Assembly (NCBI GenBank): GCA_021774735.1
Contig: JAJFIS010000029.1
Location: 62,001 to 126,000, forward strand
Direction: 5' to 3'
From: Alphaproteobacteria bacterium
GTDB taxonomy: Bacteria; Pseudomonadota; Alphaproteobacteria; Sphingomonadales; Kordiimonadaceae
Length of the DNA stretch: 64,000 nt
A program made the position numbers and the translations under genes. The notes under the pieces were generated by a model, which saw only the letters and a list, made by a program, of their open reading frames with translations, was not told the DNA's origin and did no database searches. This document shows, one piece after another, positions 8,236-17,398 of the stretch. Every line of letters starts with the position of its first letter. The stretch's first letter is position 1.

Positions 8236-9518
8236 GAAATGTAAAATCATATTTAGCAGCTACCGCCCTGATGGGTATTTTAGCAACTGGCGCCGTGGCT
8301 GATGATATCGCCGTGGTTGGCGGTACGGCCTTCACGATGAAGGGCGGCGAGAAGATTGAAAATGCTACGGTATTGATCCATGACGGTAAAATCACCGCAG
8401 TGGGTGCTGGTATCGCGGTTCCTGATGGCTATAGCATCATTGACGCGAAGGGCAAATGGGTTACCCCTGGCTTAATGGTTGCCGGTACGCGCATGGGCCT
8501 TGTGGAGGTGTCTAGCTGGGCGGGTGTTGATGACAGTAATGCATCAAAATATAAGACCCCGCTTGCCTTGGATGTTGCGTGGGGCATCAACCCTGACAAC
8601 ACGATCATTCCTATCACCCGTGTTGAAGGTGTTACCCGGGTAACCGTTGGCTTTGGTAATACCAAGGGTCTGTTCGGTGGTTTGGGCGCTGTTATCCACT
8701 TGGGCGACGACACTGACCTTGTTGTACGCAGTAAGGCCTTCACCACCGTTGCCGTTGGTGACGCGGGTGCGCGTGAAGTGGGTAGTCGCTCTGCTGTTTG
8801 GCAAACGCTTTATGCCAAGTTTGATGGTGCAAAAGCCCATATGGAAAAAGCTGCTGAAAAGGCCAAGAAAAAAGAAGGCGATAAAAAACCTAAAGCCGAT
8901 AAGCCAAACCCAGAGCGCGATGCCCTCGTTAGCATTCTCAAAGGTGAGATGACGCTGATCATGGGCGCCGATAAAGCGTCCGATTTGCGCCATATCATGA
9001 CCTTTAAGGCCAAATACCCTGCTATGAAAATTGCCGTTGGTGGTGCCCAAGAAGGATGGCGCGTGGCGGATGCTCTAGCAGCCGCGAAGATACCAGTGAT
9101 TATCGGTGGTATGTCAGCCCTGCCGGGTAGCTTTGAGACCTTAGGTGCAACGATGCATAATGCAGCGCGCCTGAGCAAAGCTGGCGTCAAGGTAGCCTTT
9201 GTTGGGGATCAAACCCATAATGCCCGCTTAGCACCTCAACACGCTGGTAACGCAGTTGCGCACGGCATGTCTTGGGATGCAGCTATGGCAGCGCTTACCA
9301 CGGTACCAGCCAGCATCTTCGGTATGTCGGATAGTTACGGTACATTGGTGAGCGGTATGGATGCTGACGTAGTGGTATGGGACGGTGACCCGCTTGAGCT
9401 GATGGCAAGTCCTTCGGCGGTTATCATTCAGGGGCAATCTCAGTCTCTGGAAAGCCGCCAAACCAAGCTGCGGGATCGCTATATGGAAATACCGAGGTCG
9501 CCGGCTTATAAAAAATAA
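8232..9518 (+). CDS. Exported amidohydrolase-like protein lacking the metal ligands
   Basis: The 428-residue protein has a Sec signal peptide (LAATALMGILATGAVA) and the amidohydrolase composite beta-sandwich, including GKWVTPGL and SGMDADVVVWDGDPLEL. At the site of the first HxH the text reads VTPGLMVAGTRMG, the second ligand region reads MTLIMGADKA, and the later His positions are also replaced (VGGAQEG). It is therefore probably not a canonical hydrolase and may be a structural partner of the upstream enzyme, with which it is translationally coupled (ATGA overlap). A Lys-rich insertion (about residues 210-235) is unusual. The reading frame is intact, so this is not a pseudogene. Function by analogy with enzyme/pseudoenzyme dimers is inference. 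Confidence 0.85.
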   Translation: MRNVKSYLAATALMGILATGAVADDIAVVGGTAFTMKGGEKIENATVLIHDGKITAVGAGIAVPDGYSIIDAKGKWVTPGLMVAGTRMGLVEVSSWAGVDDSNASKYKTPLALDVAWGINPDNTIIPITRVEGVTRVTVGFGNTKGLFGGLGAVIHLGDDTDLVVRSKAFTTVAVGDAGAREVGSRSAVWQTLYAKFDGAKAHMEKAAEKAKKKEGDKKPKADKPNPERDALVSILKGEMTLIMGADKASDLRHIMTFKAKYPAMKIAVGGAQEGWRVADALAAAKIPVIIGGMSALPGSFETLGATMHNAARLSKAGVKVAFVGDQTHNARLAPQHAGNAVAHGMSWDAAMAALTTVPASIFGMSDSYGTLVSGMDADVVVWDGDPLELMASPSAVIIQGQSQSLESRQTKLRDRYMEIPRSPAYKK

Positions 9519-9550
9519 GCATATTTTGAAAAACACTATTATATTAGGTA

Positions 9551-9581
9551 GGGGCAACATTGAGTTTGCCCCTGCTTTTTT
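9551..9581 (+). terminator. Rho-independent terminator of the amidohydrolase operon
   Basis: GGGGCAA (9551-9557) pairs with TTGCCCC (9566-9572). A run of six or seven T follows from 9575. It lies 33 bp after the stop of the second amidohydrolase gene. Confidence 0.85.
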
Positions 9582-9595
9582 ATGGGAGAGGGCCG

Positions 9596-10087
9596 ATGCC
9601 TAGTTTATCGATGAAACTGATACCGGCGTCATATGTAGAAGCGTATCAGGTGATTTTGGATAATCCCAAAGTTACGCGCATGACGATGACGCTGGCTTGC
9701 CCCATAAGCCTAGAGATGGCGGAGGCAAGACGGGCACCGCTGGATACCGACAAAGCTAGCTTGTTTCGCATGGGCCTGTTTGATGGTGATGTTCTTGTCG
9801 GTGAAGTGGGAACTTTTGAAAATGAGCAAGGTAACCATGAAATTGGCTATTTAATTGGTCAGGAGTTTTGGGGGCAGGGTTATGCCACTGCTGTGGTTCC
9901 CTTGATGATTAAAGCTATTCGGGATGGTGGTTATGACGGCCAGATCGATGCGGGCGTCTATGATGATAATCCAGCTAGTTTGCGTGTATTGATGAAAAAT
10001 GATTTCGCCCCAGTGGGTAAGAGCAATGTATACTCTGTTGAGCGTCGCCGTGAAGTTTCTGGGTTATTGTTACGCCATAGGCCGTAA
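9596..10087 (+). CDS. GNAT-family N-acetyltransferase (RimJ/RimL type)
   Basis: The 163-residue protein has the GNAT order: N-terminal acceptor strand (LSMKLIPASYVEAYQVIL), a central strand (GEVGTFENEQGNHEIGYLI), the acetyl-CoA-binding segment starting GQEFWGQGYATAVV (Q/R-x-x-G-x-G/A type), and the C-terminal NPASLRVLMKNDF motif where Asn contacts the pantetheine. RimJ/RimL-like enzymes acetylate protein N-termini or small amines. I start at ATG 9596, behind GGGAGAGG. An in-frame TTG at 9560 lies in the loop of the preceding terminator and is unlikely. Substrate unknown. Confidence 0.85.
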   Translation: MPSLSMKLIPASYVEAYQVILDNPKVTRMTMTLACPISLEMAEARRAPLDTDKASLFRMGLFDGDVLVGEVGTFENEQGNHEIGYLIGQEFWGQGYATAVVPLMIKAIRDGGYDGQIDAGVYDDNPASLRVLMKNDFAPVGKSNVYSVERRREVSGLLLRHRP

Positions 10088-10111
10088 GTAAAACAAATTT
10101 CTTTGTACGGA

Positions 10112-10144
10112 AAACAAAAAATGGCCGGGTGAAAACACCCGGCC
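10112..10144 (-). terminator. Strong terminator facing the end of the Tad operon
   Basis: GGCCGGGTG (10123-10131) and CACCCGGCC (10136-10144) form a perfect 9-bp stem with an AAAA loop. The flanking A-run at 10112-10121 is a T-run on the minus strand, so it terminates leftward transcription from tadC. Confidence 0.8.
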
Positions 10145-10167
10145 CGAGTCACGACAGCGAGGATAGT

Positions 10168-10188
10168 GCGATTGTTAAAAACAATCGC
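10168..10188. other. Second hairpin in the 249-bp gap between the GNAT gene and tadC
   Basis: GCGATTGT (10168-10175) pairs with ACAATCGC (10181-10188) across a 5-nt A-rich loop. The rest of 10145-10336 shows no supportable gene. On the leftward transcript this hairpin would lie just before the terminator. Confidence 0.5.
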
Positions 10189-10336
10189 CCACGAGGAGGC
10201 GCAGCATGGCCGCGCCTATCCCTCATCCCTAAAAGACCATTCTTGGAGCCTCAGGTCAATGATTCTCTGCATATATTGGAAAAAATAGGGCAAAAGAGAC
10301 CGAATTCCCTAATAATAAGCTTAATATTAGTCAGAG

Positions 10337-11320
10337 CTACTTCGCATTTAGGAAGTTATCAGAGACGCTGCAAGCGGCTGGTCCCATCAAAACTACAAAG
10401 AGGGTAGGCAAAATAAATAGAATTAGGGGCACTGTTAAAATTGCCGGTAAGCGAGCTGCCTTCTCCTCAGCGCGCAATAGCCGTTCATTTCTAAATTCAG
10501 CGGAAAGCACTCGCAGCGACCCCGCAAGCGGCGTACCATATTTTTCACTTTGGATAAGGGTAGTGACAACATTTCTAAGCGCAGGCAAGTCAACGCGGGA
10601 TGCTAAGTTAATCAAAGCTTGACGACGTTCTGGCAGAAAGCCAAGTTCAATAGATGCTAGCTCTAACTCTTCAGCAAGTTCTGGACAGGCACCAACCATT
10701 TCTTTGGCGACCCGTTTCAGGGCAGAATCTAATGTTAAGCCAGCTTCTGCGCAAACAACTAACAAATCTAGTGAATCTGGCATGCCTTTTCTAATAAGGT
10801 CAGCCCGCTTTGTTTTTTGGTTTGTGACCATGATATCAGGTAATTTTGCGCCAAATAAAACCGATCCAATACTGGCTAATAACTGCATGTATGGTTTGTC
10901 GGGCATCATATTCATGCCGTAAATATAGGTAATAGCCAAGCCCCCAACTATTATTGGGGAGATAAGCCGCATAACCTGATAAACAACCACGGCATCTTTA
11001 CTACGGTAGCCTGCTTGAACAAGGTGGTCTGTAACCTTTTGCGACTGCTCTGTTTGTAAGAGTTTAAACTTATCAGCAATGGTGCGCATGATGCCGACGG
11101 CATCTACTTTCTTTATTGGGCTAGTTCTTTTGCGTTGGGTCATGAGACCAGCACGTAGGGCTTCACGCCGCTCCTCTAGGGCTTTTAAGCGCCCTCGCAT
11201 TGGGTCCTTGACTAGTGTTGCATTATAAATGGCAAAAATAATCAATACGACGAGAATGGCAACCGCGAAAGAGACGAGGTTGATTATGGAAATGCCCAGA
11301 ATGTCTTCTACTGCTTGCAT
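10337..11320 (-). CDS. tadC: TadC, inner-membrane platform protein of the Flp pilus (T2SS F family)
   Basis: The 327-residue protein has an N-terminal membrane segment, a cytoplasmic stretch, and the type II secretion F domain with a conserved region near VVCAEAGLTLDSALKRVAKE and VTTLIQSEKYGTPLAGSLRVL. A C-terminal membrane pair follows (AILTVPLILFILPTLFVVLMG). TadC and TadB form the inner-membrane base that couples the CpaF ATPase to pilin polymerisation. The ATG lies 4 nt after the tadB stop codon. It is the last gene of the minus-strand operon. Confidence 0.95.
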   Translation of the reverse strand: MQAVEDILGISIINLVSFAVAILVVLIIFAIYNATLVKDPMRGRLKALEERREALRAGLMTQRKRTSPIKKVDAVGIMRTIADKFKLLQTEQSQKVTDHLVQAGYRSKDAVVVYQVMRLISPIIVGGLAITYIYGMNMMPDKPYMQLLASIGSVLFGAKLPDIMVTNQKTKRADLIRKGMPDSLDLLVVCAEAGLTLDSALKRVAKEMVGACPELAEELELASIELGFLPERRQALINLASRVDLPALRNVVTTLIQSEKYGTPLAGSLRVLSAEFRNERLLRAEEKAARLPAILTVPLILFILPTLFVVLMGPAACSVSDNFLNAK

Positions 11321-11324
11321 TTGT

Positions 11325-12314
11325 CTATATCTCGAAGTTAATCATTTTAGCCATAATTCCAATTCCCATCATCATCCAGAAGAATGCACCAATGGAGGCA
11401 ATGATGGCTTTGGGGTGAGTAAATAAGACCATTCCATAATCATAATTGGTCACCAGAATAGCCCCCAACATAACAAAGGGCAGTGCTCCCAAAATCATGG
11501 CACTGGCTCTAGCCTCAGAGGAAAGCGCCCGTACTTTAAGTTTCATTGACTGACGAAGCCGTAATATAGTTGCGAGGTTTGATAAAGTTTCAGCGAGGTT
11601 ACCGCCCGTTTCTTTTTGAACAGAAAGGGTAATAACGAAAAATTTGAAGTCTGCGGTATCAAGCCGCTCGGAGGTTGCCCATAGCGCTTCATCCAAACTT
11701 TTACCAAAGCGGATGGCATCAGTGATTTTTTTAAATTCTGTGCCAGTTGGAGCCGTTACCTCAGTGCCTACATTATTAATCGTTTCATTGATGGGCAAAC
11801 CCGCTTTAAGCCCACGCACAATAAGGTCAATCGCCTCAGGGAATTGTTTGGTAAAGGCCTCAAGCCTACTGTTAATCATCATGCCAATAATTATATGTGG
11901 TAGACCTAACCCAAGTGCGATCGCTATAAGACTACCCATTAGTAGATCGCTAGTAACCATATAAATAACACTAAACATCACCAGCAATAAAATGCCGGAG
12001 AAACCAAAATATTGACCAATTGAGATGGTTTTTCCAGTTTTGTTTAGCCGCGCTTGGAATTCGGCAGGCTTGGGTAAAATCTTACTGAGTAAGTTATCCA
12101 GCACGCTTCCTTCTGACTGGATACGAATGGATCGACCTTGAGGGCTAGAAATGGATTCACCCCCCCTATGGTGTCTTTTTAGCTTATCAAGGCGGGCTTT
12201 TTGTTCTTTGGCTGGTTTTGATAGGGTCGAAACCAGATAAAACATGGCGCCAAGGATGACTAATAGTAATAGGCCACCTCCCAGCAAGATAATATTAAAA
12301 TTTGCGCCATCCAT
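11325..12314 (-). CDS. tadB: TadB, inner-membrane platform protein of the Flp pilus
   Basis: The 329-residue protein has one N-terminal transmembrane helix (IILLGGGLLLLVILGAMFYLV), two central helices, the T2SS F domain (LIVRGLKAGLPINETINNVG, SVQKETGGNLAETLSNLATIL) and C-terminal helices. It is the partner of TadC in the platform. Spacing of 4 nt to both neighbours shows strict co-translation. The length and layout are normal for TadB. Confidence 0.95.
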   Translation of the reverse strand: MDGANFNIILLGGGLLLLVILGAMFYLVSTLSKPAKEQKARLDKLKRHHRGGESISSPQGRSIRIQSEGSVLDNLLSKILPKPAEFQARLNKTGKTISIGQYFGFSGILLLVMFSVIYMVTSDLLMGSLIAIALGLGLPHIIIGMMINSRLEAFTKQFPEAIDLIVRGLKAGLPINETINNVGTEVTAPTGTEFKKITDAIRFGKSLDEALWATSERLDTADFKFFVITLSVQKETGGNLAETLSNLATILRLRQSMKLKVRALSSEARASAMILGALPFVMLGAILVTNYDYGMVLFTHPKAIIASIGAFFWMMMGIGIMAKMINFEI

Positions 12315-12318
12315 GATG

Positions 12319-14022
12319 CTATCCGTTCATCGCTTCCATAAGAGTTCGGTGCAAGCCAAAATACTCGGCGTTGGTTAAGAAATGTGGCCGCACACCGGTA
12401 GACCGGAAGTCACCCAGTAGTTTACCATCAGAGTCTTCCCCCGTATATTCATATCTAAATAGGTCTTGAGTGGTGATGACATCACCTTCCATACCAACAA
12501 CTTCGGTGACATAAATTGTCCGCCGTCCCCCATCCCGCATCCGCTGGACTTGGACAATCATATCAAGGGAGGCGGCGATTTGCTCCCTGATGGCTTTGGC
12601 GGGTAAATTTAACCCTGCCATATTCACCATATTTTCTAATCTTGTTAAGGCCTCGCGGGGACGATTAGCGTGAATTGTACCCATAGAGCCATCATGACCA
12701 GTATTCATGGCTTGTAGCATATCGATAGCCTCGCCGCCACGGATCTCGCCCAAAATTATTCGGTCAGGCCGCATGCGCAGGGCATTCTTCACCAAGTCAC
12801 GCATCGTTACTTCACCTTTGCCCTCCAAGTTAGGTGGTCGAGTTTCTAAGCGTACAACATGGGGCTGCTGAAGCTGTAGTTCGGCGGCATCTTCAATGGT
12901 GACAACACGTTCGGTTTTATCAATCATGCGAGAAAGGGCGTTCAGCATGGTAGTTTTACCAGAACCAGTACCGCCTGAAATTAGGATGTTTAACCGGCAG
13001 GCAGAGGCGATTTTCAAGACTTTGGATAGGGAAGGCGAAATGCTACCGAATTTTAACATTTTATCGAGCGTAATTTTGTCCTGAGCAAATTTACGGATTG
13101 ATATAGTAGCACCGTCAATTGCCAGCGGTGGAATGATGACATTCACCCGGCTACCATCGGCTAGACGCGCATCACAAATAGGGGAGCTTTCATCAACCCG
13201 GCGACCAACGGCTGTAACAATACGCTGGGCTATATTCATCAAATGTTGACGATCACGGAAAGTTACATCCGTTAGTGTTAGTCGCCCTTTGCTTTCAACA
13301 AAAACCTGATTGGGACCATTGACCATGATATCAGAAATATCTTCGTCAGCCAGCAAAGGTTCAAGCGGGCCAAGCCCCAACATATCGTCAAGAAGAATGG
13401 AGACTAGGTCACGTTGCTCACGCAGGTTAAGGTTAACTTTTTCCTGGACCAAAAGCTCTCCGACCACTTCACCAACTTGTTCGGCCAGTTCTGGTCGAGG
13501 AAGTTCTGATGCTGCTGCGGGATCGATATGTTCCATTAGCAGGGGCTGAATTTTATTTTTCGCCTCTTCTAATGTACCGTCTTTATCGTCATCCTTTGAT
13601 TTGGCAGAAAATGAATCATCGTCGAGAGAGCCATACTTAGCTTCTAGTTCATTCAATAAATAGGTTTCTAGATCAAGGCTTTGCTGAGATGATATTTCCA
13701 CTCCATGGTCAGAGGATAGTTTTTTGAGCATGGCTTGAATTTTGACTATAATCTCTTCGCGGTTCGAGGTTCGGATGATTTCTATTGAAAATTCAGAAAA
13801 AAGAAGCTCTTCAGCTACGCCGGCCACATCATCAATATTGACAAGGTTTTCTCTGCGGTCAGCGGGTGGTGAAGATTGGGGCGCTGTATCTTCAAGATCA
13901 GGCATCACGGGTTCGGAACGTGCAGAAGCACCCGTAGACTTATCTGCGGATGGCTCTTTTCGTCCTTTGCCAAAACCACCACTAGCGGTGCTTCTTTTCC
14001 CGAATGCTGTAGGCTTAATCAT
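12319..14022 (-). CDS. cpaF: CpaF/TadA, secretion ATPase driving Flp pilus assembly
   Basis: The 567-residue protein begins with a low-complexity, Ser/Asp-rich region of about 70 residues and then the VirB11/PulE-like fold. The Walker A motif is GGTGSGKTT, followed by an Asp box ([13 protein letters not shown]), Walker B ([12 protein letters not shown]) and a His box ([14 protein letters not shown]). It hydrolyses ATP to polymerise the pilin through TadB/TadC. The N-terminal disordered part is longer than the catalytic core needs and may tether regulators. All motifs are intact. Confidence 0.96.
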   Translation of the reverse strand: MIKPTAFGKRSTASGGFGKGRKEPSADKSTGASARSEPVMPDLEDTAPQSSPPADRRENLVNIDDVAGVAEELLFSEFSIEIIRTSNREEIIVKIQAMLKKLSSDHGVEISSQQSLDLETYLLNELEAKYGSLDDDSFSAKSKDDDKDGTLEEAKNKIQPLLMEHIDPAAASELPRPELAEQVGEVVGELLVQEKVNLNLREQRDLVSILLDDMLGLGPLEPLLADEDISDIMVNGPNQVFVESKGRLTLTDVTFRDRQHLMNIAQRIVTAVGRRVDESSPICDARLADGSRVNVIIPPLAIDGATISIRKFAQDKITLDKMLKFGSISPSLSKVLKIASACRLNILISGGTGSGKTTMLNALSRMIDKTERVVTIEDAAELQLQQPHVVRLETRPPNLEGKGEVTMRDLVKNALRMRPDRIILGEIRGGEAIDMLQAMNTGHDGSMGTIHANRPREALTRLENMVNMAGLNLPAKAIREQIAASLDMIVQVQRMRDGGRRTIYVTEVVGMEGDVITTQDLFRYEYTGEDSDGKLLGDFRSTGVRPHFLTNAEYFGLHRTLMEAMNG

Positions 14023-14057
14023 AAGGTTTATACTGCTTTATCATGTCTTTTGATAAT

Positions 14058-15275
14058 TTACTTTTTACCAGATATTTTGCTCCAAATACCGCTTTTGCTT
14101 TTCTGGTCAGTCTTGCCATAGATACCTTCAATCATATTTTTAATAACTGCACCCGGTTTACTGTTTGCATATGAGGTCATAAGAACTTCGCCCTTTTTAG
14201 CGGCTCCTACAAAAGTTTTCGTATCTAGTGGAATGTTCAAATTAATTTCATGTTCAACCGATGCAGCAAAATCCTTTGGGCTAACTTCGGTCAGATTGAC
14301 GCCTAAAGTTTTATTGACCATTAAATGGGTTTTGGCCTTTGGGGCGATATTTTTGATATGTGCGAGCATGCGGATTGTATCGCGGGCACCAATTAATGAT
14401 AAATCAGTCACTATCACAATATCACTGGCCTCAGCAAAAATTGCAGGTTGGTGGGTTAAAACGGATCTTGGAACATCAATTATTACATTATCGTAATTTT
14501 CATTAAGGGTATCCACCAAATGGTTTATTGCCGCTGGGTCAAAGTTAACGGGATCGCCGAGCGGCGATTCAGCACCCAGAACGGCTAAATTATCCTGCGG
14601 TTTTACAACAGCACGATCAATGAAAAGGCTATCCACACGATTTGGGTTGTCTAAAGCATCCGCGAGACCTCGGCCAGGCTCTAAATCAAACTGCATGGCA
14701 TCGGTGCCGAATTGCATATCCATATCAAGAAGGGCCGTTTGCTTTACTTTATCTTGCGCCAAATACCATGCTGTATTGGCAGCCATGGTGCTTGCTCCAG
14801 CACCGCCACGGGTGCTAATGAACATTATGCAGTGGTCGCCCTCATCAACGACAGTAGCCGTATCGTCAGCACTTGGAACATGCATGGCGGCTTCAGCGCT
14901 GTATATGGCTTCGCTCAATGCTTCATGGGTTAAGGGTTTAACCAAATAATCCTGAATGCCAGAGTGAATAAGTTCACGGTAAAATGTGACATCATTGGTA
15001 GTGCCAATGGCCAAAACAACCGTGCCGGGTTCGCATACTTCGGCAAGTTCGTTAATGTCACTGCGTGGGTTTTCGGAATCTGTAAGGTCAACAATTAAAA
15101 ATTCAGGACTTGGCATGGCACCGTGTGAACGGACACCTGCGGCAATGCCGCCCATAAAGATACGATCAGATGACCAACCAAGCTGTTGGATGATGGGCGC
15201 TAGCAGTTGACTAGTTTCCTCATCACAGACATATGCGCCGAACACTTCCCTGTCTACGTTGCGATCTGCACTCAT
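14058..15275 (-). CDS. cpaE: CpaE/TadZ, ParA-like localisation factor of the Tad pilus
   Basis: The 405-residue protein combines an atypical receiver-like domain (residues about 1-130, with YLVKPLTHEALSEAI at the end of the domain) and a ParA/MinD-like ATPase. The phosphate loop reads RGGAGAST, so the lysines of the canonical deviant Walker motif KGGxGK(T/S) are absent, as known for TadZ proteins. CpaE places the secretin and pilus machinery at the pole. It lies between cpaD and cpaF, 35 nt upstream of cpaF. Confidence 0.92.
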   Translation of the reverse strand: MSADRNVDREVFGAYVCDEETSQLLAPIIQQLGWSSDRIFMGGIAAGVRSHGAMPSPEFLIVDLTDSENPRSDINELAEVCEPGTVVLAIGTTNDVTFYRELIHSGIQDYLVKPLTHEALSEAIYSAEAAMHVPSADDTATVVDEGDHCIMFISTRGGAGASTMAANTAWYLAQDKVKQTALLDMDMQFGTDAMQFDLEPGRGLADALDNPNRVDSLFIDRAVVKPQDNLAVLGAESPLGDPVNFDPAAINHLVDTLNENYDNVIIDVPRSVLTHQPAIFAEASDIVIVTDLSLIGARDTIRMLAHIKNIAPKAKTHLMVNKTLGVNLTEVSPKDFAASVEHEINLNIPLDTKTFVGAAKKGEVLMTSYANSKPGAVIKNMIEGIYGKTDQKSKSGIWSKISGKK

Positions 15276-15306
15276 TTATCAGTCCTCTTTCCTCAAACAG
15301 CCATAG

Positions 15307-15918
15307 CTATTTTGATTTTCGATTTGCTTTTACCGCTGCGGTTGCTTTTTCTGTGTCACCAGATGTATCAGACTTGCCTGCAACCAAGTCTCTTGGGTCG
15401 GCGACCATTAGCCCTAAAACGGTAGCATTAGAACAGCCAAAATTAGGCATGGGCGCATTTTGATGGTTGGGTGTAGACGGCGTGTTAAGGCCAGTACATT
15501 CTGGGGTTTGAACTGTATGCCTTTCAAGGTAAATTGTCATATTTCCTGCAGCTGGCTCAGCGCCAAAAATACCTATTTCTTCCCCTGTTTCCAGCCCTAA
15601 GCTTCTGAAATATTTATATAATGTCTGGACGCGTTTGTCACTTACCTTGGCACCGCGGTCGATAAGAAGGCGGTCTCCATAGCGTACATTACTATCGCTG
15701 AGAAAACGATTAATGCCGTTAAGTGTCGCTTTGCTAATGACGTCTTGGCCAGTATTTTCAGCGAGTACCGGATAGGCTAACCGCACCATCTCAACAGTAT
15801 TTCTGGCAGCAGTTTCGCTGCCGGAAAATTTGTTAGCTTGATAGCCACTGGCACATCCACTAAGAATGATGCAACTGCTAAATAATATGGCTTTTGATCT
15901 TATATTTAAGCTTTTCAT
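15307..15918 (-). CDS. cpaD: CpaD, pilus assembly lipoprotein
   Basis: The 203-residue protein has a lipoprotein signal (FSSCIILSGCAS, lipobox LSGC) and the CpaD pattern of a small periplasmic protein with late Cys residues (TPECTGL, NFGCSNATV). The final motif NFGCSNATVLGLMVADPRDL is characteristic: it is the conserved C-terminus of CpaD. It acts at the outer membrane with the CpaC secretin. It is located directly downstream of cpaC with a 9-nt gap. Confidence 0.93.
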   Translation of the reverse strand: MKSLNIRSKAILFSSCIILSGCASGYQANKFSGSETAARNTVEMVRLAYPVLAENTGQDVISKATLNGINRFLSDSNVRYGDRLLIDRGAKVSDKRVQTLYKYFRSLGLETGEEIGIFGAEPAAGNMTIYLERHTVQTPECTGLNTPSTPNHQNAPMPNFGCSNATVLGLMVADPRDLVAGKSDTSGDTEKATAAVKANRKSK

Positions 15919-15927
15919 AATCTGCTC

Positions 15928-17382
15928 CTAATCCAACTGGAAACCAGCACGACCCCGTAGTGACGGGCCTTTTGCTATACCGCCGTCTTTATCACGGGCG
16001 ATGCGCTGGGGTTTCCATTCATAGCCTTTAAGGAATATTTCTGCGTCTGATGGCGCGACATAGCTATCTGTAGGCAATAATATTTTGCGATTTGATATGG
16101 GGCGCACAAGATAGGGCGTTACCACAACCAATAATTCAGTCTCAGCATTTTGGAAAGATTGAGAGCGGAATAGGGCACCGAGAATGGGTAAATCGCCTAG
16201 GCCTGGCACTTTATCCGATGATCGACTAATCCTATTTTGCAGTAGACCCGCGATAGCAAAACTTTGCCCGCTACCAAGTTCAACGGTGGTTTCTACTTGG
16301 CGGGTGGTAATTGCGGGGATGCGGAAGCCAGAAATGCTAACCGAACCAGCGTCTGTAATATCGCTCACCTCTGGCCTTATCTTAAGGTTAATCCGGCCAG
16401 AGTTTAAAACTGTTGGTTCCACATCCAAATTAACACCAAAGTCTTTAAAGTCTATGGTGATACCATTATCACCTTGCGGTACAGGTACAGGGAATTCGCC
16501 GCCCGCCAAAAAGTTAGCCTTTTCACCTGAAAGTACGGTAATATTGGGCTCGGCTAGTACAGATACAAAACCTTCATCTTGCAGGGCATCGATAATAAAG
16601 TTTAAATCCAAATTACCCAGACCAAAACCACCGAAGAGGGAATGCGAATCTGTTGGTAAATTAAAGGTTTTAGTCACCCCACCTGTAGCATTGATGGATG
16701 AGGAGAATATAGGACCACCATTGCTGGCAAAGCCAAGACCATCGCCACCACTTGAGAGTAAATTATCCCATTTGATGCCCACATCCTTCATAACAGTACG
16801 GCTGATTTCAGCAAAGCGAACGCGGATATTGACTTGGGTTGGCTGAATAATCTCTATCTTATTCATAACGTCAGTAACGCCAGTTAACGATTTAGCCAGC
16901 CGTTCAGCCGTTTCAGCTTGCTCAGGAGTGGCAACAATACCTTGGAGGACAATCATATTGCCTACCATTGATGCTGTTAATCTGGCATCGGGCAGAAGTG
17001 ATTTAAGTGAGCCGTCTAGGGTGCTTAGGCTGGTTATAACATTTATATTGGCGCTATAAATTGGTTTGTCATTAGCATCTAAGGCAAACAAGGTTGTGCC
17101 ACCTCGCTTTTTGCCAAAAACATAGATCAATTGAGGTGATTTAACTTGAATATCAGCGACTGCAGGATTGGCAACAAAAATATGTTCCGCTGGTCGAGAA
17201 AGCCTAATGAGTTTGCCTTCGCTCACTTCAATTGTCATCGCACGGTCTGTGGTGCTGACTACTTGCGTATTTTTGTCTATGACCGCAATTGAAGGCTGCG
17301 AAATGGTACTGACCATAAGCCCTGTGCTGAACACAATTGCAGTGGCCGATAGCATTTTGCGCAATGGTAAAAGCTTAAGCAT
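15928..17382 (-). CDS. cpaC: CpaC/RcpA, outer-membrane secretin of the Flp pilus
   Basis: The protein is 484 residues when started at ATG 17382, which has a GAAAGG ribosome-binding site and leaves 16 nt after cpaB. The longer open frame up to 17622 overlaps cpaB and is not used. A signal peptide (MLSATAIVFSTGLMVSTIS) is followed by the N-terminal pilus-secretin domain (VSEGKLIRLSRPAEHIFVAN), a BON-like domain (residues about 105-180) and the secretin core with VPVPQGDNGITIDFKDFGV. It forms the outer-membrane channel for the pilus. Confidence 0.94.
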   Translation of the reverse strand: MLKLLPLRKMLSATAIVFSTGLMVSTISQPSIAVIDKNTQVVSTTDRAMTIEVSEGKLIRLSRPAEHIFVANPAVADIQVKSPQLIYVFGKKRGGTTLFALDANDKPIYSANINVITSLSTLDGSLKSLLPDARLTASMVGNMIVLQGIVATPEQAETAERLAKSLTGVTDVMNKIEIIQPTQVNIRVRFAEISRTVMKDVGIKWDNLLSSGGDGLGFASNGGPIFSSSINATGGVTKTFNLPTDSHSLFGGFGLGNLDLNFIIDALQDEGFVSVLAEPNITVLSGEKANFLAGGEFPVPVPQGDNGITIDFKDFGVNLDVEPTVLNSGRINLKIRPEVSDITDAGSVSISGFRIPAITTRQVETTVELGSGQSFAIAGLLQNRISRSSDKVPGLGDLPILGALFRSQSFQNAETELLVVVTPYLVRPISNRKILLPTDSYVAPSDAEIFLKGYEWKPQRIARDKDGGIAKGPSLRGRAGFQLD

Positions 17383-17398
17383 ATTAGCGCCTTTCAAT

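Noticed and set aside
8232..9518. The second amidohydrolase as a pseudogene
   Set aside because: It has an intact frame, signal peptide and coupling; only metal ligands are lost, so a pseudoenzyme is the better reading.
10129..10407. 92-codon frame covering the terminator and the end of tadC
   Set aside because: It overlaps a strong terminator stem and the tadC coding end on the opposite strand, and has no ribosome-binding site.
16184..16846. 220-codon antisense frame in the secretin gene
   Set aside because: The reverse strand encodes the well-supported CpaC; no motif or start signal supports the antisense product.
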